Assembly (NCBI GenBank): GCA_022562935.1
Contig: JADFOI010000005.1
Span: 1-49,478, forward strand
DNA length: 49,478 nt
Direction: 5' to 3'
DNA from: Acidobacteriota bacterium
Lineage (GTDB): Bacteria; Acidobacteriota; UBA6911; RPQK01; JADFOI01
Under the pieces are notes generated by a model that did no database searches, was not told where the DNA came from, and saw only the letters and a list, made by a program, of their open reading frames with translations. The position numbers and the translations under genes are program-made. Within the stretch, counting starts at the first letter, position 1. The number at the start of each line of letters is the position of its first letter. Shown here one piece after another: positions 33,738 to 43,245 of this stretch.

Positions 33738-33902
33738 CTAAACTTCCACGCGCTCCGCTTCCTTGGCCGTGAATTCAGCCAGACACCAGCAACAGCGACA
33801 AAACGGCTTCGTGCCTGTAAGCGGATGAATTTCCTTGAGCATCAGAAGCTCAACATAGAAACGTTTCTTACATTTTGGACAGGTAATCCAAGCAACTTTC
33901 AT
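33738..33902 (-). CDS. Small zinc-ribbon protein upstream of the UbiD-like gene
   Basis: A 54-residue protein starting MKVAWITCPKCKKRFYVE. It has two Cys pairs (CPKC and CRCCWC) separated by ~23 residues, as expected for a zinc ribbon. The track's longer start (34016) has no support and overlaps the divergent acylase gene. Reductive or non-oxidative aromatic decarboxylase operons (VdcBCD/ShdBCD type) contain a small zinc-ribbon D subunit of similar size; this gene may play that part, but I see no direct sequence match. It could also be an unrelated small regulator. Confidence 0.55.
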   Translation of the reverse strand: MKVAWITCPKCKKRFYVELLMLKEIHPLTGTKPFCRCCWCLAEFTAKEAERVEV

Positions 33903-34023
33903 AACAAAATTCTCATTTCCATTGAGTAACAGCTGTGCATAGTAGTTAAAGGAGAGACAGTGAGTCAAGAGGCAAGGAGTGGCAGGCTTGATTTTCAGAA
34001 CCACCGAAGGAATCATAAGAGCG

Positions 34024-36174
34024 ATGAGATTTTCAACACCTCTCCTTTACGGTAGTGCCCTACTGGTTCTGGTCCTGGGATTGTCCGGATGCAGCAACTC
34101 TCCAATCGATCAGGCCACCGGGGAGCACACCGAAATTCTGTGGGATACATGGGGGGTACCCCACATCTTTGCCACCAACAACAGTAGTCTGTTTTATGCG
34201 CTGGGCTGGGCTCAGGCCAAAAGTCATGGAAACCTGATTCTGCGACTCTATGGCCAGGCACGGGGACGGGGAGCCGAGTATTGGGGTGAGGCCTATTTGG
34301 CCAGAGACCGTTGGGTCCGCATGATGGGTATTCCCAAACGGGCCAAGGACTGGTATGAGGCACAGGATATCCAATGGAAGCAATATCTGGATGCCTTTGC
34401 CCAGGGCATTAATGATTACGCCAGGAAACATCTCGATCAGATTTCGGACGAAGTGGAACCGGTTTTGCCGGTAAATGGAAGAGACGTGCTGGCACACAGT
34501 CAGCGGGTCATTCTTTTTTCGTTCGTCACCAGTCCGGGGCTGCTTCAGAGGGTCAACCAGCAATGGAATCCTGGACAATCTGCTCGCTTCACCCGGGAGA
34601 CCGGGGGTTCTAACGGCTGGGCCATTGGACCTTCGCGATCAGCCAGTGGTAACGCTCTGCTGCTCTCCAACCCCCACTTACCCTGGTCCGATCTCTATCT
34701 GTTTTACGAGACTCACCTGGTTGCACCAGGAGTCAATGCTTACGGGGCAGCATTGGTCGGGATTCCGATTTTGGGGATCGCCTTTAACGACTACCTGGGC
34801 TGGACTCACACCGTCAACGCCCATGATGGCGATGACCTTTACGAGCTCACGCTTGCTGAGGGCGGATACCGTTGGGACGGCCGCGTCCGGGAGTTTGAGA
34901 CTTCCCAGGAGATTCTCAAGGTCAGGGAGAAGGACGGTACCCTGAGAGAAGAGAAGCTCGTTTTAAGACAGTCCATTCACGGCCCTGTGATTGCCGAGAA
35001 GAATGGAAAGGCCCTTGCTTTGCGTCTTGTAGGGCTCGAACAATCGGGGATGCTGGCCCAGTGGTGGGATATGGTACAGGCCAGAAATCTCGAGCAGTTT
35101 GAAGCCGTGCTAAGAAGTCTGCAAATTCCCATGTTCACGGTCATGTATGCGGACAGGGATGGCCACATCCTGCATCTTTTTGGGGGGATCACTCCCGTGC
35201 GCCCGGCAGGAGATTGGGACTGGTCGGGGATCGTCCCCGGTGATACTTCAGAAACACTCTGGACCGAAACTCATGGTTATGACGAACTTCCCAAAGTCAT
35301 TGATCCCGAGAGCGGCTGGCTCCAAAATGCCAACGATCCTCCCTGGACGACGACTTTTCCGGCCGTCCTGGATGCCAACCAGTTCCCCCGCTACATGGCA
35401 CCTCGAAGGATGCGCTTGCGGGCCCAGCGTTCGGCGCGCATGTTGATGGAAGATGAAAGCATCACCTTTGAGGAGCTGATCCAGTACAAACATTCAACCC
35501 GGATGGAATTAGCCGATCGTCTCCTGGATGACCTGCTTCCGGCTGCCCAAAAAAGCAGCCGCGATCGGGTCCGCCGGGCTGCCCAAGTTCTGAGTTCCTG
35601 GGACCGCAACGCCGATGCCAAAAGCCAGGGGGCGGTGCTGTTTCAAGCTTTTGTCCAGGAGTGGAACCGTTCTCACTCCGGATCCGATATCTTTGCCCGA
35701 AACTGGAGCGAGGATTCCCCACTGGAGACGCCCGACGGCCTGGCTGATCCGGCGGCTGCCCTTGAGGCACTGGAAACTGCGGCCCGTCGAGTGGAAACCG
35801 ATTATGGAGCACTGGACGTGGAGTGGGGAAAGATCCATCGTCTCCGTATGGGGGACCTTGATTTTCCCGCCAACGGAGGACCGGAAAGCTTGGGCATCTT
35901 CCGAGCCCTCAGCTTCCGCGACCTGGGTCAGGGCTTGAGGGGAGCCGCCTCAGGAGACTCCTTTGTGATGGCTGTGGAGTTCTCCAACCCGGTTCGGGCT
36001 CAGGCCTTACTGAGCTATGGAAATGCCTCACAGCCGGATTCACCCTTTCGTGGAGACCAGCTTCAACTCTTTTCACGAAAGGAGCTGCGTCCCGTTTGGA
36101 GAACTCGTGAGGAAATTGAGGCCAACCTGACATTCAGAGAAGAACTCGCTACGCTCGTAGAAAATAGAAAATAG
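34024..36174 (+). CDS. Penicillin acylase-family Ntn-hydrolase, lipoprotein
   Basis: A 716-residue precursor of the penicillin amidase family. The ATG at 34024 begins a lipoprotein signal (MRFSTPLLYGSALLVLVLGLSGC, lipobox LSGC, Cys23), so it is probably anchored in a membrane facing the periplasm. The autoproteolytic nucleophile is Ser196 in GGSNGWAIG, giving alpha (~24-195) and beta (from 196) chains. 'LLLSNPHLPW' and 'AFNDYLGWTHTVNAHDGDDLYEL' are typical of the beta chain. It hydrolyses an amide such as an N-acyl homoserine lactone or acylated amine; the target is not inferable. Its final codons (VENRK-stop) are made of TAGAAAA heptamers, the same word found in the 37973 array. Confidence 0.9.
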   Translation: MRFSTPLLYGSALLVLVLGLSGCSNSPIDQATGEHTEILWDTWGVPHIFATNNSSLFYALGWAQAKSHGNLILRLYGQARGRGAEYWGEAYLARDRWVRMMGIPKRAKDWYEAQDIQWKQYLDAFAQGINDYARKHLDQISDEVEPVLPVNGRDVLAHSQRVILFSFVTSPGLLQRVNQQWNPGQSARFTRETGGSNGWAIGPSRSASGNALLLSNPHLPWSDLYLFYETHLVAPGVNAYGAALVGIPILGIAFNDYLGWTHTVNAHDGDDLYELTLAEGGYRWDGRVREFETSQEILKVREKDGTLREEKLVLRQSIHGPVIAEKNGKALALRLVGLEQSGMLAQWWDMVQARNLEQFEAVLRSLQIPMFTVMYADRDGHILHLFGGITPVRPAGDWDWSGIVPGDTSETLWTETHGYDELPKVIDPESGWLQNANDPPWTTTFPAVLDANQFPRYMAPRRMRLRAQRSARMLMEDESITFEELIQYKHSTRMELADRLLDDLLPAAQKSSRDRVRRAAQVLSSWDRNADAKSQGAVLFQAFVQEWNRSHSGSDIFARNWSEDSPLETPDGLADPAAALEALETAARRVETDYGALDVEWGKIHRLRMGDLDFPANGGPESLGIFRALSFRDLGQGLRGAASGDSFVMAVEFSNPVRAQALLSYGNASQPDSPFRGDQLQLFSRKELRPVWRTREEIEANLTFREELATLVENRK

Positions 36175-36178
36175 AGCC
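36158..36178. repeat. Heptamer repeat overlapping the acylase stop
   Basis: TAGAAAA TAGAAAA TAGAGCC spans the last codons and TAG stop of the penicillin-acylase gene. The word TAGAAAA is shared with the array at 37973-38000. Confidence 0.65.
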
Positions 36179-36183
36179 TGTAG

Positions 36184-36218
36184 GGGTCAGCCGGTGGCTT
36201 GCCACAAGTGGCTGACCC
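36184..36218. terminator. Nested hairpin after the acylase gene
   Basis: GGGTCAGCC (36184-36192) pairs with GGCTGACCC (36210-36218), and the loop itself contains GTGGC-TT-GCCAC. It lies 10 nt after the stop and has no U-tract, so it is a terminator or 3'-end-stabilising structure. Confidence 0.55.
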
Positions 36219-36259
36219 GAACCGAACGAGCTTTGTGATTGAAAACTACTTCCAGAGAG

Positions 36260-36288
36260 GCCCGTGGGCTAAAGCCCACGGCTCTGAC
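36260..36288. repeat. Palindromic repeat CCGTGGGCT-AGCCCACGG (copy 2)
   Basis: GCCCGTGGGCTAAAGCCCACGGCTCTGAC repeats the element at 32081-32109. It lies between convergent genes, 28 nt before the end of the acyl-CoA ligase gene. Confidence 0.8.
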
Positions 36289-36315
36289 TGCGTCCTACCA
36301 CGAGTGGGTGCCCTA

Positions 36316-37890
36316 TTAACTGTTCGAGCGTAGCGAGTTCCGTAAGACTGCCCGTTGAATCTTACCTGTGGGCGTCATGGGGAGGCTCTCGATCATCTCC
36401 AATCGCTCAGGCCATTTGAACTTTGCCATCCCAACCTGTTCCAGCAGGGCACACAGTTCCTCGAGCGTAGGGGGCGCTTTTCCCTGAGCCGGAACCACGA
36501 AGCATACGGCCCGTTCCCCCAATCGTTCATCGGGCATGCCCACGATGGCCACCCGATGCACTCCGGGATGACGACGAATCACCTCCTCGACGCTTTCGGG
36601 TAGGTACTTGGTTCCCCCCCGGTTGATTTCTTCCTTACGGCGTCCCAACATTTGCACATTACCCGCCGAATCGATTTTGGCCAAATCACCGGTTTGAAAC
36701 CAACCGTCCTCGGTGAAACTCTCCTGGGTAGCCTTGGGGTTTTTGAAATAGCTGTGGATGCCAAAGGGACTCTTAATGACCAGATCCCCCTCTTGATCGG
36801 GGGGAAGGGGCGAGCCCTTGTCGTCGTGAATGGCAATGGTGCAGCCCCCTGAGACCCGTCCGGCCGTCTTTTCGATCACTTCGGGGGGATCATCAACACG
36901 GGTGTAGAAACCGCCCCCGGTTTCGGTCATGCCCCAAAAAACGACCGGTGTGCAGCCTTTCAAGGTGTTTCTCAACCTGCGAACCAGATCCGGGGAACAG
37001 ACACTGCCGGAAAGGGCAAAGAGTCGAAGGCTGGCAAGATCTTCAGGATTCAAGTCGGGAGAGGCTAGAAGATCCACGGCGTGAACAGGAGCTCCAATGA
37101 CCACGGTTGCCTGACCCTGAGCGGCCGTGGATACAAAGGCCTCAGGGCGATACCTTGTCAAGAGCACCTGAGGGCAGCCATAGATCACGCTGCTCCAATA
37201 GTTCAAAATCGCCCACATGTGGCTGAGAGCCGAACAGCAGAGCATGCGATCACTCTCTCGAAGCTCCATATCCTTCCCGCAAAACCAGGAGTTGCTCATG
37301 CGCATATTGTGGGTGTGTAGGGTCGCTTTGGGACTGGCGGTAGTGCCCGATGTAAAGAGCATCAAAAAGGGATCCTGAGGTTGCGGATCTTCCTCCTGCA
37401 CCCTTGCAGGACTCTGACCCAGTTCTGCAAAAGAAAGGCTACCCGGGGGTTGCTCCTTTCCCAGGGAGACGACGTGGCGAAGAGAAGAGCGGCGTTTTTG
37501 AATATCCATGCCCATCTCCGCATAGCTAAAGCCCTTGACCGGAGGTCCTGTCACCAACATGACGCTTTCGGCAAAGTCCAAAATATGCTCCATCTCCGAG
37601 CTTCGATAGGGCATATGAATAGGATTGAAGATGGCTCTGCGCTTGGACACCGCATGGTGAAGGATGAGAAACTCCGGGATATTGGGGAGTTGACAGGAGA
37701 CCACGTCGCCCTTACCAATCCCCTGTTCGGCTAATCCTGTCGCCAATCGATCACTTTGGACATCCAGATCGGCGAAACTGAGAGTGGTATCTTCCCATTC
37801 AATGGCGGGCGCGTCGGGGTTTTTCTCTACGTTCTCCCTGAGGAGATCGGTAAGAGTCTTATCCAGCCAGGGAGAGTCCGATGTGGGCAT
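36316..37890 (-). CDS. AMP-dependent acyl-CoA synthetase (AMP-binding ligase)
   Basis: A 524-residue ANL-superfamily ligase that activates a carboxylic acid via acyl-AMP and transfers it to CoA. The P-loop (LMLFTSGTTASPKATLHTHN), 'VFWGMTETGG', 'GWFQTGDLAKIDSAGNVQMLGRRKEEINRGG' and the C-terminal catalytic Lys region 'PMTPTGKIQRAVLR' are present. The overall shape resembles cyclohexanecarboxylate/2,3-dihydroxybenzoate-type ligases, so a cyclic or aromatic acid is plausible. Heptamer arrays lie immediately upstream of its start (37905 onward), where the promoter should be. Confidence 0.9.
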   Translation of the reverse strand: MPTSDSPWLDKTLTDLLRENVEKNPDAPAIEWEDTTLSFADLDVQSDRLATGLAEQGIGKGDVVSCQLPNIPEFLILHHAVSKRRAIFNPIHMPYRSSEMEHILDFAESVMLVTGPPVKGFSYAEMGMDIQKRRSSLRHVVSLGKEQPPGSLSFAELGQSPARVQEEDPQPQDPFLMLFTSGTTASPKATLHTHNMRMSNSWFCGKDMELRESDRMLCCSALSHMWAILNYWSSVIYGCPQVLLTRYRPEAFVSTAAQGQATVVIGAPVHAVDLLASPDLNPEDLASLRLFALSGSVCSPDLVRRLRNTLKGCTPVVFWGMTETGGGFYTRVDDPPEVIEKTAGRVSGGCTIAIHDDKGSPLPPDQEGDLVIKSPFGIHSYFKNPKATQESFTEDGWFQTGDLAKIDSAGNVQMLGRRKEEINRGGTKYLPESVEEVIRRHPGVHRVAIVGMPDERLGERAVCFVVPAQGKAPPTLEELCALLEQVGMAKFKWPERLEMIESLPMTPTGKIQRAVLRNSLRSNS

Positions 37891-37904
37891 GACGAGTCGT
37901 GTTT

Positions 37905-38075
37905 CAGGTTCCAGGTTCCAAGATTTTCCTGGCTCTCGGTGTTTGGTCTGCGGTCATGGTGCGCTTCGCGCACAGAAAATAGAAAACAGAAAATAGAAAA
38001 AAAGAATTCGTTTTGAATTTGGAATTTGAGATTTTGAATTTGTTTGGGTTTTTGAATTTGGAATTTTGAATTTCA
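37905..38075. repeat. Cluster of three heptamer arrays upstream of the CoA ligase
   Basis: CAGGTTC x2 (37905-37918); CAGAAAA/TAGAAAA alternating four times (37973-38000); and a 7-periodic TTGAATT/TGGAATT/TGAGATT series (from ~38013, with slips). Together these fill most of the 204-nt spacer between the ligase start and the FHA/PP2C gene. No ORF is supported here. Confidence 0.8.
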
Positions 38076-38094
38076 GCCGGTCTGCCGGCTGTTG

Positions 38095-39768
38095 TCAGTC
38101 CTCAGCACTCAATCCTTTCTTCTCCTGTCCCGCATCGATCAGCACAAAGGTAATGTCATCGGTCTGAGCCATTCCCTCGGTGAATTGGTCAAGGGCCTCC
38201 AGAATCTTCTCTTTCAGTACCTCGACTCCAGCCGACGCATTCGATTGGATCACTTGTAGAAATCTCTCTTCTTCAAACATCTCGCCCTGAGGGTTCTCTG
38301 CATCCGTGACACCATCGGAATAGACGACCAAGACATCTCCAGGATCCAGCTGGAGTGGACGGGAGTTGTAGGAAACCGATTCGAAAGCACCCAGGATCAA
38401 ACCCTCAGAGTGCAGCTCTTCAATCTCACCCGTGGAAGCACGGTAAAGGTAGACGGGATTGTGGCCGGCGCCCAAATACTCTCCTTTACCCTGGGCATCG
38501 AAGGAGAAGAGAAAGAGGGTGACGAAGGCATTGGAGGCTGACCTCTCGCACATGAGCTTATTCACACGCTCCAGCATCTTCTCGGGAGGTACCCCGGTGC
38601 GACACTCCATGTCCAGGGCTCCCTGCAGCATGGAACTCAACAGAGCTGCCGGGACTCCCTTGCCGGAGACATCGGCCAGGACTCCAATGAGCTTATCCGG
38701 GGTTGGTTGGAAAAAATAATAAAAGTCACCTCCTACGTGACGGGTGGGCTCACTGAAGGCGCGGATGCGAAAATTCCCAAATTCGGGCAGGGAGTGAGGC
38801 AAAAGACTTTTTTGGGTCTCGTAAGCTATGGCCATTTCCTGCTCGAACTTCTTTCTCTCCTCGAAGCTTTTGATCATTTCCAGCTTCTCGAGCACGTTTC
38901 CCGCTTCCCCGGCCAGCTTGTTGAGGATCTTTTCATCCAGACCAGACAATGCGTGCATGGTGTTGGTACTGTCCAGATAAAGGATTCCCAGAAGTTCCGG
39001 GGTATCCGACTCAGCCGATATTCCCTTCAGAGGCAGGCAAGCGATGGCCCTGAGATGCATCTCCAAGATGCTCTGCTGTTGTGCAAGATCACCTTCGATT
39101 CCTTCTGTCATAAAGACCGAATCGCCGCTGTCTGCCACCTGAGCCACCACAGTGCGACTGGTTCGAAAGTTCGATTCAGACAGAACATGGCTTTCAGCAT
39201 TGAGGCCCAGGACGTATCGGAAGGTGTCGTCGCTCTGCCGTGTAAAAACAGAGCCTCTCTCGGCTCCGCTGATATTGAGAGCGGATCTCAGAATGTGTTC
39301 AAAAGTCTCATCGGAGGAAAACTGCTGTCCCGATTGGTACTTGAAATCCAGGATGAAGTTAATCTTCTCCAGATCGGAGAGTCCTGAGTATTCGGAGGAA
39401 TCGAGCACTGAGTTGAAATGAGCCAGAGACTTATTGAAATCTCCGGCCGTGGTGAAAGGCCTCAGCTCCGAGAGCCGGGTGCTAAAAAGCAATTCCTTGC
39501 GTCCCAGGCGCACCCGGTCCCCGTCTCGAAGCCTTTGATCTTCGATCCGCTGGCCATTAATAAAAGTGCCATGGGTGCTGTTTAAATCAACGATCTGATA
39601 CTTCCCATTCTTCCTGACAATCCTGGCATGGTGTCGAGAAATATAAAGATCGACCAAGCGAAAGTCCACGTCGGAGCTTCTGCCCACTACGGTCTCATTG
39701 GAATTGATTTCGTAGACTTGCTCTTCGTCCTTCTCCGGGCCCAGCAATGTGAGATAGGCGACAGACAT
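38095..39768 (-). CDS. FHA-GAF-PP2C (RsbU/SpoIIE-type) serine phosphatase
   Basis: A 557-residue signalling protein with three domains: FHA at ~1-100 (TVVGRSSDVDFRLVDLYISRHHARIV, with SRHHA for phosphothreonine binding), GAF at ~150-310 (GAERGSVFTRQSDDTFRYVLG), and a PP2C/SpoIIE phosphatase at ~330-545 ('HVGGDFYYFFQPTPDKLIGVLADVSGKGVPAAL', 'YSDGVTD', 'TDDITFVLI' with the metal Asp residues). It probably reads a phosphorylated partner and dephosphorylates an anti-sigma-antagonist-type protein. No such partner is nearby. It follows ino1 by 82 nt and may end the mgtE-to-ino1 transcript. Confidence 0.92.
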   Translation of the reverse strand: MSVAYLTLLGPEKDEEQVYEINSNETVVGRSSDVDFRLVDLYISRHHARIVRKNGKYQIVDLNSTHGTFINGQRIEDQRLRDGDRVRLGRKELLFSTRLSELRPFTTAGDFNKSLAHFNSVLDSSEYSGLSDLEKINFILDFKYQSGQQFSSDETFEHILRSALNISGAERGSVFTRQSDDTFRYVLGLNAESHVLSESNFRTSRTVVAQVADSGDSVFMTEGIEGDLAQQQSILEMHLRAIACLPLKGISAESDTPELLGILYLDSTNTMHALSGLDEKILNKLAGEAGNVLEKLEMIKSFEERKKFEQEMAIAYETQKSLLPHSLPEFGNFRIRAFSEPTRHVGGDFYYFFQPTPDKLIGVLADVSGKGVPAALLSSMLQGALDMECRTGVPPEKMLERVNKLMCERSASNAFVTLFLFSFDAQGKGEYLGAGHNPVYLYRASTGEIEELHSEGLILGAFESVSYNSRPLQLDPGDVLVVYSDGVTDAENPQGEMFEEERFLQVIQSNASAGVEVLKEKILEALDQFTEGMAQTDDITFVLIDAGQEKKGLSAED

Positions 39769-39850
39769 TTCCCTTGTTCCAAAAGAATTGCACTGATTGT
39801 CGCAGATGCTATGTCAAAAAGAAACACCGGTTACGACAATGGTCACAGTC

Positions 39851-41167
39851 TCACTGATAGTAGTCCAGTCCCAGGTGAGTGATCTGCTCCTCGCCGCCCA
39901 TATATCGGAGTGTATTCTTCAGCTTCATCAGCTGAATAGTGAGATCATGCTCAGGGTATAACTCGGGCAGCGTCATGGGGCTTTTGAAATAAAAGGAGAG
40001 CCATTCCTGAATGCCTACCATTCCGGCCCTTTTGGCCAAATCCAAGAAAAGCACCAGATCCAGCACCAGAGGGGCGGCCAGAATGCTATCGCGGCAAAGA
40101 AAGTTAACCTTGATCTGCATTGGATATCCCAGCCACCCGACAATATCGATATTGTCCCACCCCTCTTTGTTGTCTTTTCGAGGAGGATAGTAGTTGATCC
40201 GAACCTTATGATAGAAGTTGCCGTAAAGTTCAGGATAGACATCGGGCTGAAGGATGTGCTCCAGGACCGACAATTTGCTCTCTTCCTTGGTCTTGAAGGA
40301 TTCGGGATCATCCAGCACTTCACCATCTCGATTGCCCAGAATATTGGTCGAAAACCAACCCGAGAGTCCCAAGAGTCGGGCTTTCAACCCCGGTGCCAGA
40401 ATGGTTTTCATGAGGGTCTGTCCTGTTTTGAAGTCCTTGCCGCAAACAGGTACTTGATTCGCTTCCGCCAGCTGAGAGAAGGCCGGGATATCGACGGTCA
40501 AATTGGGGGCTCCATTGGCAAAGGGGATTCCCAGCTGCAGGGCCGCAAAGGCATAGATCATGCTGGAAGGGATGTTCTCATCGTTGTTTTTCATCCCAGC
40601 CTCCAGCTTCTCTATAGACTGGTGAACCTCCTTCCGCTCGATAAACACCTCTGTGCTGCCGCACCAAATCATGACCATTCGGTCCAAGTGTTTCTCCTTT
40701 TGAAACTGCTGAATCTCATCCACCAACTGCTGGGCCAGATCCCATTTCGTCTTCCCCTTCTTGAGGTGAGTGCCGTGCAGTCTCGTCACATAACGAGGGT
40801 CAAAAACAGCTTTCCTGGGCCGAATGGCCTCCAGCTCGGTTTTGACCTCCTGCAACAAACTGGCTTCCAGCACACCCGAGTTGGTGGCAGCGGCGTAGGC
40901 ATCGTCCTCAAAAATATCCCAGGCGGCAAAAACAAGATCATCCATTCCCGCCAGGGGAACAACTTCGGCGATCTTGGGAATCCTCTTTTCGGTTCGTTTC
41001 CCCAAGCGGACCGTACCCATCTGGGTGAGGGAACCAATCGGTTTCCCCAAACCCTTCTTAATGGCTTCGACTCCAGCGATAAAGGTGGTACTCACCGCCC
41101 CAAGACCAATCAACAACACCCCCATTTTTCCTGTGGGAGCAGCGATTTTGATTCTCTTTTCACTCAT
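39851..41167 (-). CDS. ino1: myo-Inositol-1-phosphate synthase
   Basis: A 438-residue Ino1-type enzyme that makes inositol 1-phosphate from glucose 6-phosphate with NAD. The Rossmann motif GLGAVSTTFIAG (~22-33), 'FAAWDIFEDDAY', 'MIWCGSTEVF' and the catalytic block 'WLGYPMQIKVNFLCRDSILAAPLVLDLVLFLDLA' are all present. Its start overlaps the glyS stop by ATGA, which implies translational coupling of inositol synthesis to a tRNA synthetase gene. Inositol could feed phosphatidylinositol-type lipids or an osmolyte; no downstream kinase or lipid gene is adjacent. Confidence 0.92.
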   Translation of the reverse strand: MSEKRIKIAAPTGKMGVLLIGLGAVSTTFIAGVEAIKKGLGKPIGSLTQMGTVRLGKRTEKRIPKIAEVVPLAGMDDLVFAAWDIFEDDAYAAATNSGVLEASLLQEVKTELEAIRPRKAVFDPRYVTRLHGTHLKKGKTKWDLAQQLVDEIQQFQKEKHLDRMVMIWCGSTEVFIERKEVHQSIEKLEAGMKNNDENIPSSMIYAFAALQLGIPFANGAPNLTVDIPAFSQLAEANQVPVCGKDFKTGQTLMKTILAPGLKARLLGLSGWFSTNILGNRDGEVLDDPESFKTKEESKLSVLEHILQPDVYPELYGNFYHKVRINYYPPRKDNKEGWDNIDIVGWLGYPMQIKVNFLCRDSILAAPLVLDLVLFLDLAKRAGMVGIQEWLSFYFKSPMTLPELYPEHDLTIQLMKLKNTLRYMGGEEQITHLGLDYYQ

Positions 41168-43245
41168 CCTTGATTCTCCTCCTGTACAATTTCCGAGATG
41201 TCTGCAATTCTCAAGAAAAGCTGGGAAATATCATGCAATAAGCGCAAACGATTTTGACGCAACTTCTCCTCCTTGGTCATCACCAACACTTTGTCAAAAA
41301 ATTGATCCACCGTCTTCCTCAACCCCGCTATTTGCTTCAGGGCAGCAACATAATCACCCGTTTCGAGATTATTGTCCACCTTGGGTTTAATATCCGTATA
41401 GGCACGGAAAAGGGCACGCTCCTCAGGATCGATCAGATTTTCCTGGCTGACCGCTGACAGCTCGATAGATTGCTTGGAGAGAATATTCTTGGTTCTCTTG
41501 TAGGCTATGGCCAAAGCTTCAAAATCCTTGTCCGTCCTGATTCCAGCTAGAGATTGAGCCCTCTGGTAGGCATCGTAAACCCCACGAATTTCCACCGCCA
41601 GAACCGCGTTCAAGACGTCGTAGGGAATTCCCTTCTCCTGGAAAATGTAGCGCACGCGTCCCTTCAGGAAATTCAGGACCTGCTCGCTAACCTTCTTGTC
41701 CTTCGTTTCCGCCGGGAAGTTCTTCTGGGCCAACTCCACCAAATGGCTCAAGGAATAATCCAGCTGATGATCCAACAGGACTTTCACCAGACCTTGAGCC
41801 TGTCGCCGCAAGGCAAAGGGATCGCTCGAGCCTGTGGGGACGATATCGATGGCGAAGCAACCCACAACGGTATCCAGTTTGTCGGCGATCGACAGAAGGG
41901 CTCCCAAGGGTGTCGAGGGAGAGGCATCTTCCAGAGACACCGGCTGGTAGTGTTCGTAAATAGCCTTCCAAACTTCTTCGGGATAGCCATCCTCCCGGGC
42001 ATACAATCCGCCCATGACTCCTTGAAGTCCGGAGAATTCCCGCACCATGTCACTGGTAAGATCGGTCTTGCACAGCAGGGCCGCCGTATCGAGATGGGGA
42101 TCTTCTGACAATCCGGAGCAGAAGGTCCGAAGACGCTCCGTTTTGGCCCGGTAGGTCCCCAGTTTTTCCTGAAAGAGGATGAGGTCCAGGTCCTCCACCC
42201 GTTCCTCCAGCCGTTTTTTCCGATCGGCCTTCCAAAAGAATGCGGAATCTTCGAGTCGGGCCCTCAAAACCTTCTCATGCCCCTTTTGAATCTTTCCCTC
42301 GGGGTCCCCACTGGTGTTGATCACCGTCAAGAAATAGGATTGAATCTCTTCTGCCTCGTTGACCACAGAGAAATACTTTTGATGGTGGCGCATCACGGTG
42401 GTCAGGACTTCCTGGGGAAGCTTCAGAAACCCTTCACTAAAGCTCCCACAGATCACAGTGGGATACTCGTTGAGGTGCACGACGGTTTCCAGCAAATGAG
42501 GGTCAGAAGAAATGTGAAGACCCTTCGGAGTCACCTCTTTCATTTCAGCGGCGATCTTAGCTCTTCTTTCCTCGATATCGGCCAAGACATAGTTTTGCCT
42601 CAATTGGTCCAGGTAATCGTCGACTCGAAGCACCTTGATTTCAGGCTCCCCTAACAACCGGTGTCCCCGTGTCGTGTTGCCTGCCTTAAGACCCTCGAAC
42701 TCAAAAGGCAGAACCTCGTCATTTAAAAGGGCAAGACACCATCGAAGGGGGCGAATGAATCGAAAACGGCTCTCCCGCCAGTACATATTCTTGGGCCAGT
42801 AGATCGAGGTCAGGACCTGGGGGAGAACCTCCTGGAGGACTTCGGATAGCGATTTACCCGGGATCTTCTTTCGATAAGCCACATAGTTGCCTTTTGGGGT
42901 TTCCACCAACTCCAGGTCCGCGACCGCCACACCCCCCTTGCGGGCAAAACCTTCCACGGCCCGAGTGGGTTTCTTCTGTTCGTCGTAGGCAACGGACTGG
43001 GAAGGACCCAAGACCACTTCTTCTCGCTCAGGCTGGTGATCGAGGAGGTCCTCCACCAGAAATGCCAGGCGGCGAGGAGAGGCGAATGGCCTGATCGATC
43101 CATGGTCGATGCAGGCCTCTTCGAGCCGTTTTTCGAAGCCTTGGCACATCTGCCTCAGAGCCGGGGAGATCATGTCGGCTGGAATCTCCTCCAGACCCAA
43201 TTCAAACAGAAATTTGTTCTTCTTTTTCTTCTTGCTTTTGGACAT
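41164..43245 (-). CDS. glyS: Glycyl-tRNA synthetase beta subunit
   Basis: A 693-residue GlyRS beta chain, partner of glyQ in the alpha2beta2 bacterial enzyme. Conserved regions are '[19 protein letters not shown]' at the N-terminus, '[27 protein letters not shown]', '[22 protein letters not shown]', and the C-terminal DALR-like anticodon domain. The lysine-rich extension ([11 protein letters not shown]) arises because its first 44 nt overlap the end of glyQ in another frame. Translation of the two subunits is therefore probably coupled. Confidence 0.96.
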   Translation of the reverse strand: MSKSKKKKKNKFLFELGLEEIPADMISPALRQMCQGFEKRLEEACIDHGSIRPFASPRRLAFLVEDLLDHQPEREEVVLGPSQSVAYDEQKKPTRAVEGFARKGGVAVADLELVETPKGNYVAYRKKIPGKSLSEVLQEVLPQVLTSIYWPKNMYWRESRFRFIRPLRWCLALLNDEVLPFEFEGLKAGNTTRGHRLLGEPEIKVLRVDDYLDQLRQNYVLADIEERRAKIAAEMKEVTPKGLHISSDPHLLETVVHLNEYPTVICGSFSEGFLKLPQEVLTTVMRHHQKYFSVVNEAEEIQSYFLTVINTSGDPEGKIQKGHEKVLRARLEDSAFFWKADRKKRLEERVEDLDLILFQEKLGTYRAKTERLRTFCSGLSEDPHLDTAALLCKTDLTSDMVREFSGLQGVMGGLYAREDGYPEEVWKAIYEHYQPVSLEDASPSTPLGALLSIADKLDTVVGCFAIDIVPTGSSDPFALRRQAQGLVKVLLDHQLDYSLSHLVELAQKNFPAETKDKKVSEQVLNFLKGRVRYIFQEKGIPYDVLNAVLAVEIRGVYDAYQRAQSLAGIRTDKDFEALAIAYKRTKNILSKQSIELSAVSQENLIDPEERALFRAYTDIKPKVDNNLETGDYVAALKQIAGLRKTVDQFFDKVLVMTKEEKLRQNRLRLLHDISQLFLRIADISEIVQEENQG

